A stretch of DNA of 64,000 bases from Inediibacterium massiliense (GTDB lineage Bacteria > Bacillota > Clostridia > Peptostreptococcales > Thermotaleaceae). The DNA lies in NCBI RefSeq assembly GCF_001282725.1, contig NZ_LN876583.1, forward strand, positions 62,001 through 126,000, given 5' to 3'. A program made the translations under genes and the position numbers. The notes under the pieces are model-generated. The model ran no database searches and had not been told where the DNA came from. It worked only from the letters and a program-made list of their open reading frames with translations. This document shows positions 28,056 to 38,573 of the stretch, piece after piece (positions within the stretch are counted from its first letter, which is position 1; every line of letters begins with the position of its first letter).

Positions 28056-29717
28056 TTATTTTACAATCACTACTTTTGCGGTAAAATCATCTCTGACTAC
28101 ATATAATCGATCACTAGGTTTTAACAACTCAGGCGAAATAACCTTTCCATCCTTAATAATCATAGCTTTTCTTAAATTTACTCTAATGGTTGAATTTTTT
28201 ATCATCCATTTATCGTGACGATAGCTGTAATCTTTTCCATCTCTTAAAGAAACTGTCCATCCTACTTGTGGGTCATCTTCAATTTTTTCTATACTTCCAG
28301 TAGTTACTCTATGTTTGCTTAAAGAATCTAGGCTTTTTTGTACCATAATTCCACATATCCTATCTCCATCTGTATAAGCATAAGAATACCAATCTTTTAA
28401 ATTTTTATCTCTTGAAGATTTTGTATCTTCATCTACTGCATAATCTTTGGCAAAAAATTCTTTTGCAGAAACATATTTTTGATTTTCTAAATCATAAATC
28501 ATAGTATCTTGATCATAGTATAATTCTTTTTCATCACTTTCTTTTCTTGTTCGATAGGATTCCCATTCATGATCATTTAAAAGATAAAAATCCTTTAGAT
28601 AAACTGAATCTTCAAATATTCTACTCATTCTACCTGCATAAATATAATTTTGTCCTATATTAGAATTGTTCAGATCTTCATTGTATATACTGATCACATC
28701 TGCAACTTGATTCGTTCCTCTTCCATCTGCTACAATAAACGCATCTGCATTTGGAGTAATAGCATCTTTGTCTACCAATCTTCCATTTTTAATAATCATA
28801 GTACCTTCTGTAAAACTAATATTTTTCTTGTTTTTCAATTCAAATTGATCTGCATACCAATTGATTTTTTCAATTTTATCTGAGTAACTTCTTTCATATT
28901 GATTTTTAAGTACCATTTTTTCAATTTTGTCTGTTCCAAAGAAATCCTTCATAGCTAGATACGCCATTTTTCCTCTATAGTATTTTAAATTTTCATAAGG
29001 AACTTTTTGTCCTCCTATATAAAGAGGAAGATCTGAACTATAAGGAATTGAAATACTACTATTTACTTCTTCCCATTTTCCATTTTTAAATACTTCTACT
29101 TTATCAAACACAATCTTATCTTCTAAATCATCTGCTCTTTTTATGACTCCTTTATAGAGATCTTTGATTAAAATGCTATTTCCTTCTATATTAAGTCTAC
29201 TAATCACATCTGAATTAATTTCATCAAAATATAGTTTTACTTTATCTCCTTCATATAAAGAAGATAGAAGTGTATCTGTCCCTTTTTTAAGTGTAATGGT
29301 GGCAGGAGAAGTAAAGTAAGTTTCATCTCCCATAGGAGTTTTTACTACTAGCTGATCTCTATCAATTTTTTTGACTATTCCAGACCTTACCTTTCCCCCT
29401 GGAGGAATGTATCCTGGATTTTGTGTAGAATAACTTTCAAGAAGTGTTAAGCTTCTTCCTTTGATTTGTCCATACACTTCCATACCTGCTTTAAAATCTT
29501 TTAGAGTAACAGGAATTTGGTCAATCGTACATATCCCTTTGTTAGAAAGAGGAAGAAGATGGACTGTTCCATCATATTCCTCTATTTTGATTTGATTGTC
29601 TATAATTTCCTTTACATATCCTTCTATCTCTCCACTTCTATAGGGCGTTATATAGTCTGCAAAGCTCATCATCGAAGTGAGTAATATTAGTACTATACTT
29701 ATACAAATTTTCTTCAT
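28056..29717 (-). CDS. Exported protein of unknown function, third gene of surface operon
   Basis: 553-residue protein with a signal peptide (KKICISIVLILLTSMMSFA) and otherwise soluble, beta-rich sequence. It is built of repeating modules of 65-90 residues in which a short conserved pattern recurs: G.V..I..D.L.V.T, K.GDKVKLYFDEI, and MIIKNGRLVDKDAITPNADAFIV / MIIKDGKVISPELLKPSDRLYVV. No catalytic motif or known domain is recognised. It starts 2 nt after the 2094-residue gene and ends 12 nt before the SLH gene, so it is surely co-expressed. Probably a structural component of the same surface assembly. Confidence 0.75.
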   Translation of the reverse strand: MKKICISIVLILLTSMMSFADYITPYRSGEIEGYVKEIIDNQIKIEEYDGTVHLLPLSNKGICTIDQIPVTLKDFKAGMEVYGQIKGRSLTLLESYSTQNPGYIPPGGKVRSGIVKKIDRDQLVVKTPMGDETYFTSPATITLKKGTDTLLSSLYEGDKVKLYFDEINSDVISRLNIEGNSILIKDLYKGVIKRADDLEDKIVFDKVEVFKNGKWEEVNSSISIPYSSDLPLYIGGQKVPYENLKYYRGKMAYLAMKDFFGTDKIEKMVLKNQYERSYSDKIEKINWYADQFELKNKKNISFTEGTMIIKNGRLVDKDAITPNADAFIVADGRGTNQVADVISIYNEDLNNSNIGQNYIYAGRMSRIFEDSVYLKDFYLLNDHEWESYRTRKESDEKELYYDQDTMIYDLENQKYVSAKEFFAKDYAVDEDTKSSRDKNLKDWYSYAYTDGDRICGIMVQKSLDSLSKHRVTTGSIEKIEDDPQVGWTVSLRDGKDYSYRHDKWMIKNSTIRVNLRKAMIIKDGKVISPELLKPSDRLYVVRDDFTAKVVIVK

Positions 29718-29719
29718 GA

Positions 29720-32700
29720 TTACCTCCTACTTCCTATTACGGAGAATCTTCCTAAGTTTTGACTCAGTCCTGTAATGGCATAGCTTCCTTCATTTCCATT
29801 TGCAATAGGTAGCCACTGCCTAGTTTCTTCATTGTAACGAGCTAAATACATATTTTTTGTTCTTCTTACATCTGCTTTTGTGCGATCTACATCCATTGTA
29901 ATTTGTACATATGAAGGGAGATAATTCATTGGAGTATTTTCTCTTTCTACATATACCGAAGCTTTAAGTTCATATTCTTTTGATAATGAAGTCATACTAC
30001 TTACATTAGACATATTTTTAACTTGAGAAATCATAAATTTTATCCCTGAATCCTTTTTATTTTTATTTTCCCTTACTTTTTCTGAATAAAAAGATTTTGG
30101 ATTCATTTTAATATTAAAATCTGATCCTATAATATTAATATCTTTTGCATCAGCTCTCGCAGCTACATAAGATGGAATAGAAATCACTACATCTTTTGCT
30201 CCTGCCAAATTTCCTCTTGTTAAATCAATATCTAAATTTTGATCATAATCGTCCTCTCCAATAATGATGTTTACAAGATTTCCTTGTCTTTCGATCTTTG
30301 TTTTTTCTCCTAATTCTCCATCTGTATCCTTAGGACCTACAGTAGATCCTGTTTTTACTTCATTACTTTCCATGGAATATTTAGATCCTCCAAATTTTCC
30401 AATAGCTGTTACTACAAATTTGTATCTAGTTTTTGGCTCTAGGTCCTCATATACAAAAGAGGTAAGCTCAGTACTTCCTACAAATTCTTTTTTATGACCA
30501 TCTACTACTACATAAATTTCATATTCCTTAGCATCCTTTACTTCATTCCAATTGACTTTTATATATTGATCATATACAATCTCTGCTCTTACCCCTGTAG
30601 GAGTAGGTAACTCCGGAAGACCATATTTGATATTTTCATAAATGTCACTTGCCCCCATATCTGGATTGATGACTATGATTCCTTTTGTATCAATTTTTCC
30701 AGCAGGAGTTTTAACTATAAGTGTTCCTTCATCTATGAATTTTACTTCAGCTGCATCTGTTCCTTCTAGTAATTTATAAGGTTCACCTTTGATATAGATG
30801 ATTTCTCCTTTGTCTTCTTTACTTCCTTGTTCAGTAGATGGAACAAATACTACTCTTGCTCCTTCTATAAAACCTGAACCTTTTATCTTGATTTCTTCTC
30901 CGCCTTCTACAGAAATAGTATCTATTACACTTGTTTCCGTAGAATCTTTTGGATCTACTACTGAAACAATTTGTGGAGCACTCAAATAAGTATATTGACC
31001 AGTAGGGTCGGATCTTTCCCCATCAGGATTTTCTACTACAACTTGAAAATCTCCTGGTTCATGTGGTGGAGTAATAATCTTTATAGTTTTATAATCTATT
31101 AGCTTAACATTTTCTTTTGGAACCATCATCTCTCCAATATATACAGATAGTCCTTCTCTAAAATCCTTTCCTTTTATAACAACTGTTGTGCCTCCACTAC
31201 TAGGTCCCTGATCTGGAGTTACAGATTCAATAGATGGTCCTGTTTCTCCCTTTGTAACTTGAATATATATAGGAGGAGTCAATTCATCTGATGCAGCATT
31301 TCCATAATCTTCATTACTTACAATTACTCTAAATAGCTTTCCTACATTTTTTTCATCTACTAAAGGCATAGTAAAAGTCAATTTATTAGGAAGCTGATAC
31401 GTAATATCCTTGGCTCCTATAACTATATCCCCTATTTGAATGGTAGCATTTTCTCTAAAATCAGATCCTAAAATTGATATGATATTTCCACCTTTGTAAG
31501 ATACCTTTTGAAGTTTTACTTGTTTTTCATCTATCTTTTCTAAAACTGGATTTTTTCCGTCTTTCGTAATATTTATAATCTTAGGTTTACTATCAGGATT
31601 TTTATATTCAAAATTTGTTGCAACTTCTCCTCCATCTGGATTAATTATTGTAACAGGTACTACCCCTACCGTATAGTACGAAGGAGTGTGAACAACTATT
31701 TGTCCTGAATTGATATACTCTACCTTCGGTGCATACCCTCTTTCTATAAATAGTCTCCTATCGGAAAGTTCAAATTTAATCCATTCATCTCCTTTATTTG
31801 GATTTACATATGAATGTACCTCTCCTGCAGTATCTGTATAAGTTAATAGACCAACAGGTACATAAACAGTTTCATCCTTATAAGGTAATGTCACAGAATA
31901 ACTTTGTTGATTCTCCATAATACTAATCTTTAGAGTATCATCTACCCCATTGTACTGTACAGAAAGTCCTCCATCAAGTTGTACACTTGTTCTACCATTA
32001 TCAATTCTTCCTGAGTTTTCTACTTCTCTTGGAATATTTTTATTGGTAATTTTACCAAATCTTACAATTACTTGAGAAACATCTTTAATGATATAATCAT
32101 TTCCGCTTTTATCATATACTTTGATATTACTTTCATAAAAATCTTTTCCTTTGATCTCTACTCGATCTCTACCTTGCTTTTTCCCTCCATTTGGAGAAAT
32201 ACTCGTAATAGTAGGATTAGAAGATTCATAAGTATAGCTAACTTTATTAGATATTCCTGAATCATTATTGACTACATATACTTGTGTAGGTCCTGCTTTT
32301 CCCTCTGGTGCAATAACTTTTAAATAACCATTGTCAAACTCTACAACTTCTGCTTCTGTACTCCCAAAGTAAACTTTAGGAAGTACTGGTACAACAATCT
32401 CTTTATATTTTTCTTTATATTTTTCCTTAAGATCATCTACTCTTTTTCCTGTAAAATCATCTGGTCCTTCTACTCCTGTATCTGGTTTGTCCGTTTTTAT
32501 GCTATAGTGGTTTAAATCCCTATAGAGTTCCTCTTGATCCCATTTTTCATTTCTATTATTATCATTATAAGGTTCATAGAATCTAAAATCATCCCCTGTA
32601 ATTTCTACATAATTCCCTCCAGATGCTTTTCCTTGTACCGGAATAATTTTGTGAATAACAGGATGAGAAATCGGCACAATATAAGTAAATCCATCTTGTT

Positions 32701-35700
32701 TGCTTGCACTTCCTCCATCTGGATTGACAATTACTACTGCAACTGCCAATCGATCTGTTCCATATTCTTTTTGTATATCTACATTCAGTTTTGGAACTAC
32801 CACTTCTAGGGAAGTACCATCCACGCCTACAATCACATCTTTATCTAGAACTTGTACTCCGTTTATATACACTTTTGTCTTTTCTGTTCCATTATCTATA
32901 AAACATTCTCTACCTTCTACTCTTTTTCCAGTAATCTTAATTCTATATCCTCCATCTACAGACCCTTCTTTTGGATCAATTTTTTCAATGTTAGGCCTGC
33001 TGGTAGGTTGTGTATAATAGTAAAATCCTTCTTGATCTACTTTACTATCTTTTTTAGTATCTGGATTCTCCACTGTAACATCATAATACCCATCTCCCGG
33101 AAGAACTGGAACTGTAAAATACAACTTGTTAATATTAATCACTTGTACTCTATTTCCCACAATCATTTTATTTTCATTTACTTTAAAAGGTGTCATGAGC
33201 TTTAATTCTAATGTATCTGATCCAGTTTTACTAGTAAGTTTTAGTACATCATTTGATCCATCCTCTTCTATGGTAACTACATATGATGCTCCTCCATCTT
33301 TGTCAGCTATGATTTCATTTCCTGATAAATAAATGCTATATCTTTGATCTGATCCATTAGATAATATAGTTTTATTTTGTAAATTTTTATCTATAGTATA
33401 GTATTTTCCTAGACTTGATTTGTTCTCTAAAATAATACTTTGATAATAATCTTCTAACTTTAATTGATTATTTACGATTCTTAAGATTTTCCCTACTTTA
33501 TTTTCATCTATTTCATTAGGAGCCTTATAAGGTAATAATGTTATTTTTTTTGTATTTTCATCTATATTGTACTCATTAATATCTTTACCCTCTAATAAAA
33601 TCCTAGTTCCAATAAGCTTATATGCGTCTTCTTTAGTAGCTGTAGGATCAGGCTTTAGAAAGTTTTCTCCTTCTACTACTACAAGTGTCCCTGTCTTACC
33701 TGATTTAGGATTGAATTGAATCAATTTTGGATTTGTATATGTTTTTACATAAACAAAAGGATGAATAGCAATCCCACCTTCTGGGTTAAGCACTTGTAAC
33801 TGAGTTTCTCCCTCTCTTCCTGGTGGTGCTTTAAAAGTAATTTTCTTTCCATCTCCTTGTAAAGTAATACCTTCTACTTCCTTACCATCAATAATTACTT
33901 TTACCCCTTCCTGAAAGTTAGATCCTGTAATAGTCACCGTCTCTCCTCCGCCTATTGTTACTACATTGGGAACTACACTTTCTATAACAGGTTTTTTATT
34001 TTGAGAAGGTAAGACAAACTCTACTGCATCTGGTTTATTTACATAAAGACCCTCTTCAATAGAATTTCTTACAGGATTGATAACTTTCACAGCAACTTTC
34101 CCAACAGTTTCCATATTTGTATCTTTTGGGATATTTACTAATATCTTGCTTCCTATTTCATTTCCTTCACTTCCATCTAATTCTTTTCCTTGCTTGTCAA
34201 ATACTTTTAAATACAATTCTGGATTTGATTTATCTCCTGTATCATTTTTGTTAAGTCTGATTCCATTTCCAAATTCAATAATAGGATATCTTATTATTTC
34301 TTTTCCACTGGAATCTTTATATTTGTGAATTAGAAAATTTTCTCCATAAATAGCAATCATTCTATCATATTCTTCAGAAATTTTGTATTCTAAAGGTACC
34401 TCGGATACTTGAAGAACTTGTATTTTTTCTGGAGTAATACTTGTAATTTGAGGTTTAGTCTTACTTAAAATATAAGTATATCCATTTTTCAATTCTGCTC
34501 GATCTTTAATAACAACAGCATTTTTACTCGTATCTTCAAATTCAAAAGTAGTCACTGTCTCTACAATAACATCCTTGATAGGATTTGTTTCTGCATCTGT
34601 AATACTAGGAGTAATCACACTCATCCTATCGATATTATCTGTAAAATTGTAATCATAATCTGATCCATCAGGTTTTTTTGTAAATTTACAAATTCCTCCT
34701 ATAATAACCCTCACTGTTCTTTTTGCTGATTTTACTTTTTGTCCATTGTAGCTCCCTGTAGAATACTTAATCTCCATATTTGTTTCATCTGTTGTACCAT
34801 CTGGATTTTTACTCATATTTACTTCTTTATAGGCTTTATCATCTGGTTGAAATTGAGGCGTATTTAAAGTTCCGAAAAATACTCCAGACAATTCTACCTT
34901 TGATCCTGAATCTGGACCTTTATTAGGTTCTACTGAAAGAATTTTAATCTTTTGTTCTGCATCAATAACTGTAAATTTTTCAAAGTTAGGAGATTGTCCT
35001 ATAATAAGCATTTTATAAATAGATTGATTTGGGTCTGCCCCTGGTGGAATCTTATTGGTGAGTACTACATAATACTCTCCTTGCTTCAAATTAGCAGGTA
35101 CATGAGTTGTCAGTACTTGTTTTCCATCAATACTAGGATCAAATCTAGTATCTGTGCCTTTGTTTTCATTGGTATATAAATCATTTAATTTTTCCAAAAA
35201 AAACACATCAAAATTATCTAGTCCCGTGGTCGCTGTAAATAGCACTTCATCTCCAGGTCTTCCTCTATTTGGATTCATAATCAATCCATCTATTGAAATA
35301 GTATCTACTAAAGTAAATTGATTCAGATAAGTATTTTGAATGGTAATTTGAACATCCTTTTTTCTACTGCCATCAGAGGAAAAATCTATATCCTTTATAG
35401 TACTTTCCTTTTTTAAAATTACATTTTGAGTTCCAGCAACCCCTCTTAATTGTTCTTTAGGAATTGTTACTGCTGAAGTATTCGTAAAAAGAGTATTAGG
35501 AATGGTATAAACTCCTCCTGCTCCTGCTGTATTTTGAAAATATGCTGAATGACCTATTTCATTGTTTATTTTATCCAAATTAGAACCTGTAAAAGTAATA
35601 GGATCTTCTCCTATCTTTACGCTTCTTTTGTCTACACTTAAAAGAGTAGGTAATGCTTTTTGTTCAATAGGAATGCTAGTATTTCCTACAATAATACTAT

Positions 35701-36004
35701 CTCCTACAATATCTCCCTTTACGATAAATTCCTGTACTGTTTCAAAGTTTACAACAGGATTGGTGAGCACGATAGTTCCTGTAGGAGTAAATGTACTTAC
35801 CTCAATGCCTTTTAAGTAATTTCCTTGAATGGTAAGCTTGGTCTCACTTACATCATAACCTCCATTATTATAAATTTTAGTAATGGCTACATGACTTACA
35901 TAGTATTTATCTGGATCATAAGCAAAGCTTTGTATATCTTGCCAAGGCATCATTCCCATAACCATGGAGAATATAATTAAAAAAGATACAATTCTTTTTC
36001 TCAA
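29720..36004 (-). CDS. Giant exported IPT/TIG repeat protein with fibronectin III domain
   Basis: 2094-residue secreted protein. After a signal peptide (RKRIVSFLIIFSMVMGMMP) the protein is a string of IPT/TIG immunoglobulin-like domains, recognisable by the recurring start P.I..I.P..G...GG..V.I.G..F, at least eight clear copies (for example SVVPNVVTIGGGETVTITG and SVTPDQGPSSGGTTVVIKG). Near residue 1146 one contains an EF-hand-like loop DNNRNEKWDQEE. A fibronectin III domain lies at about 1795-1885, and the last ~185 residues form a beta domain ending ARYNEETRQWLPIAN...LGRFSVIG. That tail type usually directly precedes SLH repeats, which are absent here. Likely a long rigid surface fibre or adhesin. 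Confidence 0.85.
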   Translation of the reverse strand: MRKRIVSFLIIFSMVMGMMPWQDIQSFAYDPDKYYVSHVAITKIYNNGGYDVSETKLTIQGNYLKGIEVSTFTPTGTIVLTNPVVNFETVQEFIVKGDIVGDSIIVGNTSIPIEQKALPTLLSVDKRSVKIGEDPITFTGSNLDKINNEIGHSAYFQNTAGAGGVYTIPNTLFTNTSAVTIPKEQLRGVAGTQNVILKKESTIKDIDFSSDGSRKKDVQITIQNTYLNQFTLVDTISIDGLIMNPNRGRPGDEVLFTATTGLDNFDVFFLEKLNDLYTNENKGTDTRFDPSIDGKQVLTTHVPANLKQGEYYVVLTNKIPPGADPNQSIYKMLIIGQSPNFEKFTVIDAEQKIKILSVEPNKGPDSGSKVELSGVFFGTLNTPQFQPDDKAYKEVNMSKNPDGTTDETNMEIKYSTGSYNGQKVKSAKRTVRVIIGGICKFTKKPDGSDYDYNFTDNIDRMSVITPSITDAETNPIKDVIVETVTTFEFEDTSKNAVVIKDRAELKNGYTYILSKTKPQITSITPEKIQVLQVSEVPLEYKISEEYDRMIAIYGENFLIHKYKDSSGKEIIRYPIIEFGNGIRLNKNDTGDKSNPELYLKVFDKQGKELDGSEGNEIGSKILVNIPKDTNMETVGKVAVKVINPVRNSIEEGLYVNKPDAVEFVLPSQNKKPVIESVVPNVVTIGGGETVTITGSNFQEGVKVIIDGKEVEGITLQGDGKKITFKAPPGREGETQLQVLNPEGGIAIHPFVYVKTYTNPKLIQFNPKSGKTGTLVVVEGENFLKPDPTATKEDAYKLIGTRILLEGKDINEYNIDENTKKITLLPYKAPNEIDENKVGKILRIVNNQLKLEDYYQSIILENKSSLGKYYTIDKNLQNKTILSNGSDQRYSIYLSGNEIIADKDGGASYVVTIEEDGSNDVLKLTSKTGSDTLELKLMTPFKVNENKMIVGNRVQVININKLYFTVPVLPGDGYYDVTVENPDTKKDSKVDQEGFYYYTQPTSRPNIEKIDPKEGSVDGGYRIKITGKRVEGRECFIDNGTEKTKVYINGVQVLDKDVIVGVDGTSLEVVVPKLNVDIQKEYGTDRLAVAVVIVNPDGGSASKQDGFTYIVPISHPVIHKIIPVQGKASGGNYVEITGDDFRFYEPYNDNNRNEKWDQEELYRDLNHYSIKTDKPDTGVEGPDDFTGKRVDDLKEKYKEKYKEIVVPVLPKVYFGSTEAEVVEFDNGYLKVIAPEGKAGPTQVYVVNNDSGISNKVSYTYESSNPTITSISPNGGKKQGRDRVEIKGKDFYESNIKVYDKSGNDYIIKDVSQVIVRFGKITNKNIPREVENSGRIDNGRTSVQLDGGLSVQYNGVDDTLKISIMENQQSYSVTLPYKDETVYVPVGLLTYTDTAGEVHSYVNPNKGDEWIKFELSDRRLFIERGYAPKVEYINSGQIVVHTPSYYTVGVVPVTIINPDGGEVATNFEYKNPDSKPKIINITKDGKNPVLEKIDEKQVKLQKVSYKGGNIISILGSDFRENATIQIGDIVIGAKDITYQLPNKLTFTMPLVDEKNVGKLFRVIVSNEDYGNAASDELTPPIYIQVTKGETGPSIESVTPDQGPSSGGTTVVIKGKDFREGLSVYIGEMMVPKENVKLIDYKTIKIITPPHEPGDFQVVVENPDGERSDPTGQYTYLSAPQIVSVVDPKDSTETSVIDTISVEGGEEIKIKGSGFIEGARVVFVPSTEQGSKEDKGEIIYIKGEPYKLLEGTDAAEVKFIDEGTLIVKTPAGKIDTKGIIVINPDMGASDIYENIKYGLPELPTPTGVRAEIVYDQYIKVNWNEVKDAKEYEIYVVVDGHKKEFVGSTELTSFVYEDLEPKTRYKFVVTAIGKFGGSKYSMESNEVKTGSTVGPKDTDGELGEKTKIERQGNLVNIIIGEDDYDQNLDIDLTRGNLAGAKDVVISIPSYVAARADAKDINIIGSDFNIKMNPKSFYSEKVRENKNKKDSGIKFMISQVKNMSNVSSMTSLSKEYELKASVYVERENTPMNYLPSYVQITMDVDRTKADVRRTKNMYLARYNEETRQWLPIANGNEGSYAITGLSQNLGRFSVIGSRR

Positions 36005-36019
36005 AATAATACCACCTTT

Positions 36020-38281
36020 CTAGTTTGCTACAACTACAAATATTCCAACTCTAGGACTTGCCAATTCTACTTTTCCATCTATTAAGTTAATTGTGGCATA
36101 CTCTTCATAAAAATTTCTTGTAACTTCGTCATATCTTAGAACCTTTACATTTTGGGCTACGCCAGATTGAAAAGGAATACCAAGTCTTATATTATCTATC
36201 TTAAAGTTTTTACCTGATACTTGTATAAAATCTGATAAAACTCCTTTTCCTCTTAACTTTCCTTTTAAAGTTTTTGCTACCAATGGCTCTACTCTTCCTA
36301 AAGACATTTCAATTTTGTCATCATTTCCATAAGGATCTAATGTAAGTCCATAAAGAGTAATATCTGCCCATTTTGATTTTGTCTTAAGCATCCCGATCTT
36401 ATATCTTTTTTCTCCTTCATACCAGATTTTTCTGATATATGTATCTGTACCCATAGCTTCATCTAAATCTACATTAAGCTCTCTTACATTAATATCACTT
36501 GGAGAAATTAATAAAGTATCTTTGCTTATTTTTAAATCTCCTCTTACCTCTCCATATTTTCCATTTTCTTTTATTTTATATTCTTCATTTGGAATATCAT
36601 CTTTGTCTCCTGATTTTATTACACTCAAAGTTCCATAAAGAATTCTTTGATGGTTTTTATCATTTTCTACTAAAATATCATATATTCCATCTTCTAAATG
36701 ATCTCTTCCACTTGGTAAATATACCTTAATCAAAGAAGAACTAATTACTATCACATCTGCTGCTTCTATATCATTAAAATAAACTCTTACTTTTCCTTCT
36801 GTATCAAAAAAATCTCCTTTTAAATATAAAGGTTCATTCTCATCATAATCCTCTGGAATGGTTCCCGTAGAAATTTCTTGGACTTGAGGCATAGATGTAG
36901 TTCTAAAGGTCCACTCTAACGAATCATTTCCTGCTATTGTATCGCTATAACACACTATATCTGGTGGCAAGATCACTTGATAAGTAGTTTGAGCCCTTAA
37001 ATTTTTTACTGGAATATATAAAATAGCTTCTTGATTTTTCTTTACAAATACATATTTATCTTTATATTCCTTTATTTGTTTTTCTTCTAAATTTAGAATA
37101 TCATCTATCCATTGGAAATCTACTAGATTTCCTGTTCCTCCTGCTGATCTTACAATACAGCTTTTAAGATCTTCTATATTACTAAGCTCTAGTGTATTAT
37201 CTTCATCTTTAAATACTACCTTTATAAATTGATGCCCTCTCGTAACATCATCTACTGTATCATGGTTAATATTCTTTTCATCATACCAAGGTCTTTCATT
37301 TTCTGAAGACGGATATTTACTTTTCACTACAGGCTTGCCTTTTCCTTCAATATGTAATAAATGATTACTAGTATCCTGTCCATATACAAAACTACTTACT
37401 GTCTCTTTATATACTTCATGCCCTACAGAATAATTTTTATTATCTAAATAAGACCCATTTTCAAAAGTAAGTTTTAATAAATAATCTCCTGAATTGTCCT
37501 CTAAGGATAAATCATTTCTTAAATCACCTTTAATCCCTATATCTATTTGGGTAGGATTATTTATTTTTACATTTTTTAAATCAATTTGAAACTCTTTAAA
37601 GGCCTTTCCTCCATGAGGTTCTAACCATGCTTTTATAATGTGTTGGTGAAAATTTGTTCCTATAACTGAAAATACTTGATCTGAATCATGAATGTCTTTA
37701 ATCTTCAAATTATTATTTTTCAACTCATTAATCGTCTTTTTTGATGTTAAATGATCTGGTTCTGTATAAATATCTAATATAATCGCCTCTACCCCTCGTT
37801 TTTCTTTCGTTTGAAAAATTCCTTTAGGGATAAATATTTTATAATGTTTGCCCTTTTCTAAGTTTTTTTTGAAAACTCCATTTTGATCTGCCTGCACTGG
37901 ATATAAATAAACTTCTGTTTTGTTGACTTCATTCTCTTCTGTATATTTTATCTTATAATCCCTCATTTTTAATTTTTTTGATGGCTCATCCAAGTCTTCT
38001 ATAGTAATAGCCTCTAAAACTTTTTCTTTTGCTTCTTTAGGATATACAGCTTCAGCTACTGTAAGAACAATAGGATCATTCTCTCCAAATGAAGGAGTAT
38101 GAATAAATGTACATTCTCCCTGTTCTACACTCCCTTTCGTATCTCTACTTAATATATCAGATACATCCCAATAAAGAGGCACTTCCTCTCCATAAACAAC
38201 TTGAAATGGAATGGCCATAAAAATTAGTACCATACTTAAAAATAAATAAAATCCTCTACATTTTCTCATCTTCTTTTGCAT
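36020..38281 (-). CDS. Exported Ig-like/IPT protein, first gene of surface operon
   Basis: About 753 residues. The signal peptide is GFYLFLSMVLIFMAIPFQVVYG. The body includes a bacterial Ig-like segment (about 350-460, ending DSLEWTFRTTSMP, as in SbsA-type Ig domains) and one IPT-like domain (about 470-560, PLYLKGDFFDTEGKVRVYFNDI). The C-terminal domain ends VLRYDEVTRNFYEEYA...VGIFVVVAN, similar to the tail of the neighbouring 2094-residue protein. GGGGGAG lies 9-12 nt before adjacent GTG (38284) and ATG (38281) codons; ATG is used. First gene of a four-gene operon with gaps of 15, 2 and 12 nt. No enzymatic motif seen. Confidence 0.8.
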   Translation of the reverse strand: MQKKMRKCRGFYLFLSMVLIFMAIPFQVVYGEEVPLYWDVSDILSRDTKGSVEQGECTFIHTPSFGENDPIVLTVAEAVYPKEAKEKVLEAITIEDLDEPSKKLKMRDYKIKYTEENEVNKTEVYLYPVQADQNGVFKKNLEKGKHYKIFIPKGIFQTKEKRGVEAIILDIYTEPDHLTSKKTINELKNNNLKIKDIHDSDQVFSVIGTNFHQHIIKAWLEPHGGKAFKEFQIDLKNVKINNPTQIDIGIKGDLRNDLSLEDNSGDYLLKLTFENGSYLDNKNYSVGHEVYKETVSSFVYGQDTSNHLLHIEGKGKPVVKSKYPSSENERPWYDEKNINHDTVDDVTRGHQFIKVVFKDEDNTLELSNIEDLKSCIVRSAGGTGNLVDFQWIDDILNLEEKQIKEYKDKYVFVKKNQEAILYIPVKNLRAQTTYQVILPPDIVCYSDTIAGNDSLEWTFRTTSMPQVQEISTGTIPEDYDENEPLYLKGDFFDTEGKVRVYFNDIEAADVIVISSSLIKVYLPSGRDHLEDGIYDILVENDKNHQRILYGTLSVIKSGDKDDIPNEEYKIKENGKYGEVRGDLKISKDTLLISPSDINVRELNVDLDEAMGTDTYIRKIWYEGEKRYKIGMLKTKSKWADITLYGLTLDPYGNDDKIEMSLGRVEPLVAKTLKGKLRGKGVLSDFIQVSGKNFKIDNIRLGIPFQSGVAQNVKVLRYDEVTRNFYEEYATINLIDGKVELASPRVGIFVVVAN

Positions 38282-38510
38282 CACTTAGATGCACTCCCCC
38301 TCTCTTAGATATCTTTCTAGTTATTGTATCGGACAAATTCCGACTTTTCTTTATTTTTTCATCCACTCTTATTCTACCAAATATTTCTTATATTGTTTGT
38401 TTCTTTTTTATTACAACCCCCATATAGTTCTTTTAGACTATTCCTAATCTAAAGGTTAATTTAAATATAAATTCATAAAAATTAGGAACAATATAGTCCT
38501 TTTTTCACAG

Positions 38511-38540
38511 TTGAGGTTTCTTTATTGATTATGATACAAT
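38511..38540 (+). promoter_or_regulatory. Sigma-A promoter for the 38574 gene
   Basis: TTGAGG, 18 nt, TACAAT, with a ribosome site (GGAGG) 7 nt before the ATG downstream. The 38282-38573 gap shows nothing else clear. Confidence 0.65.
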
Positions 38541-38573
38541 AAAATAAGTATATAATACTTTGGAGGTATCAAT

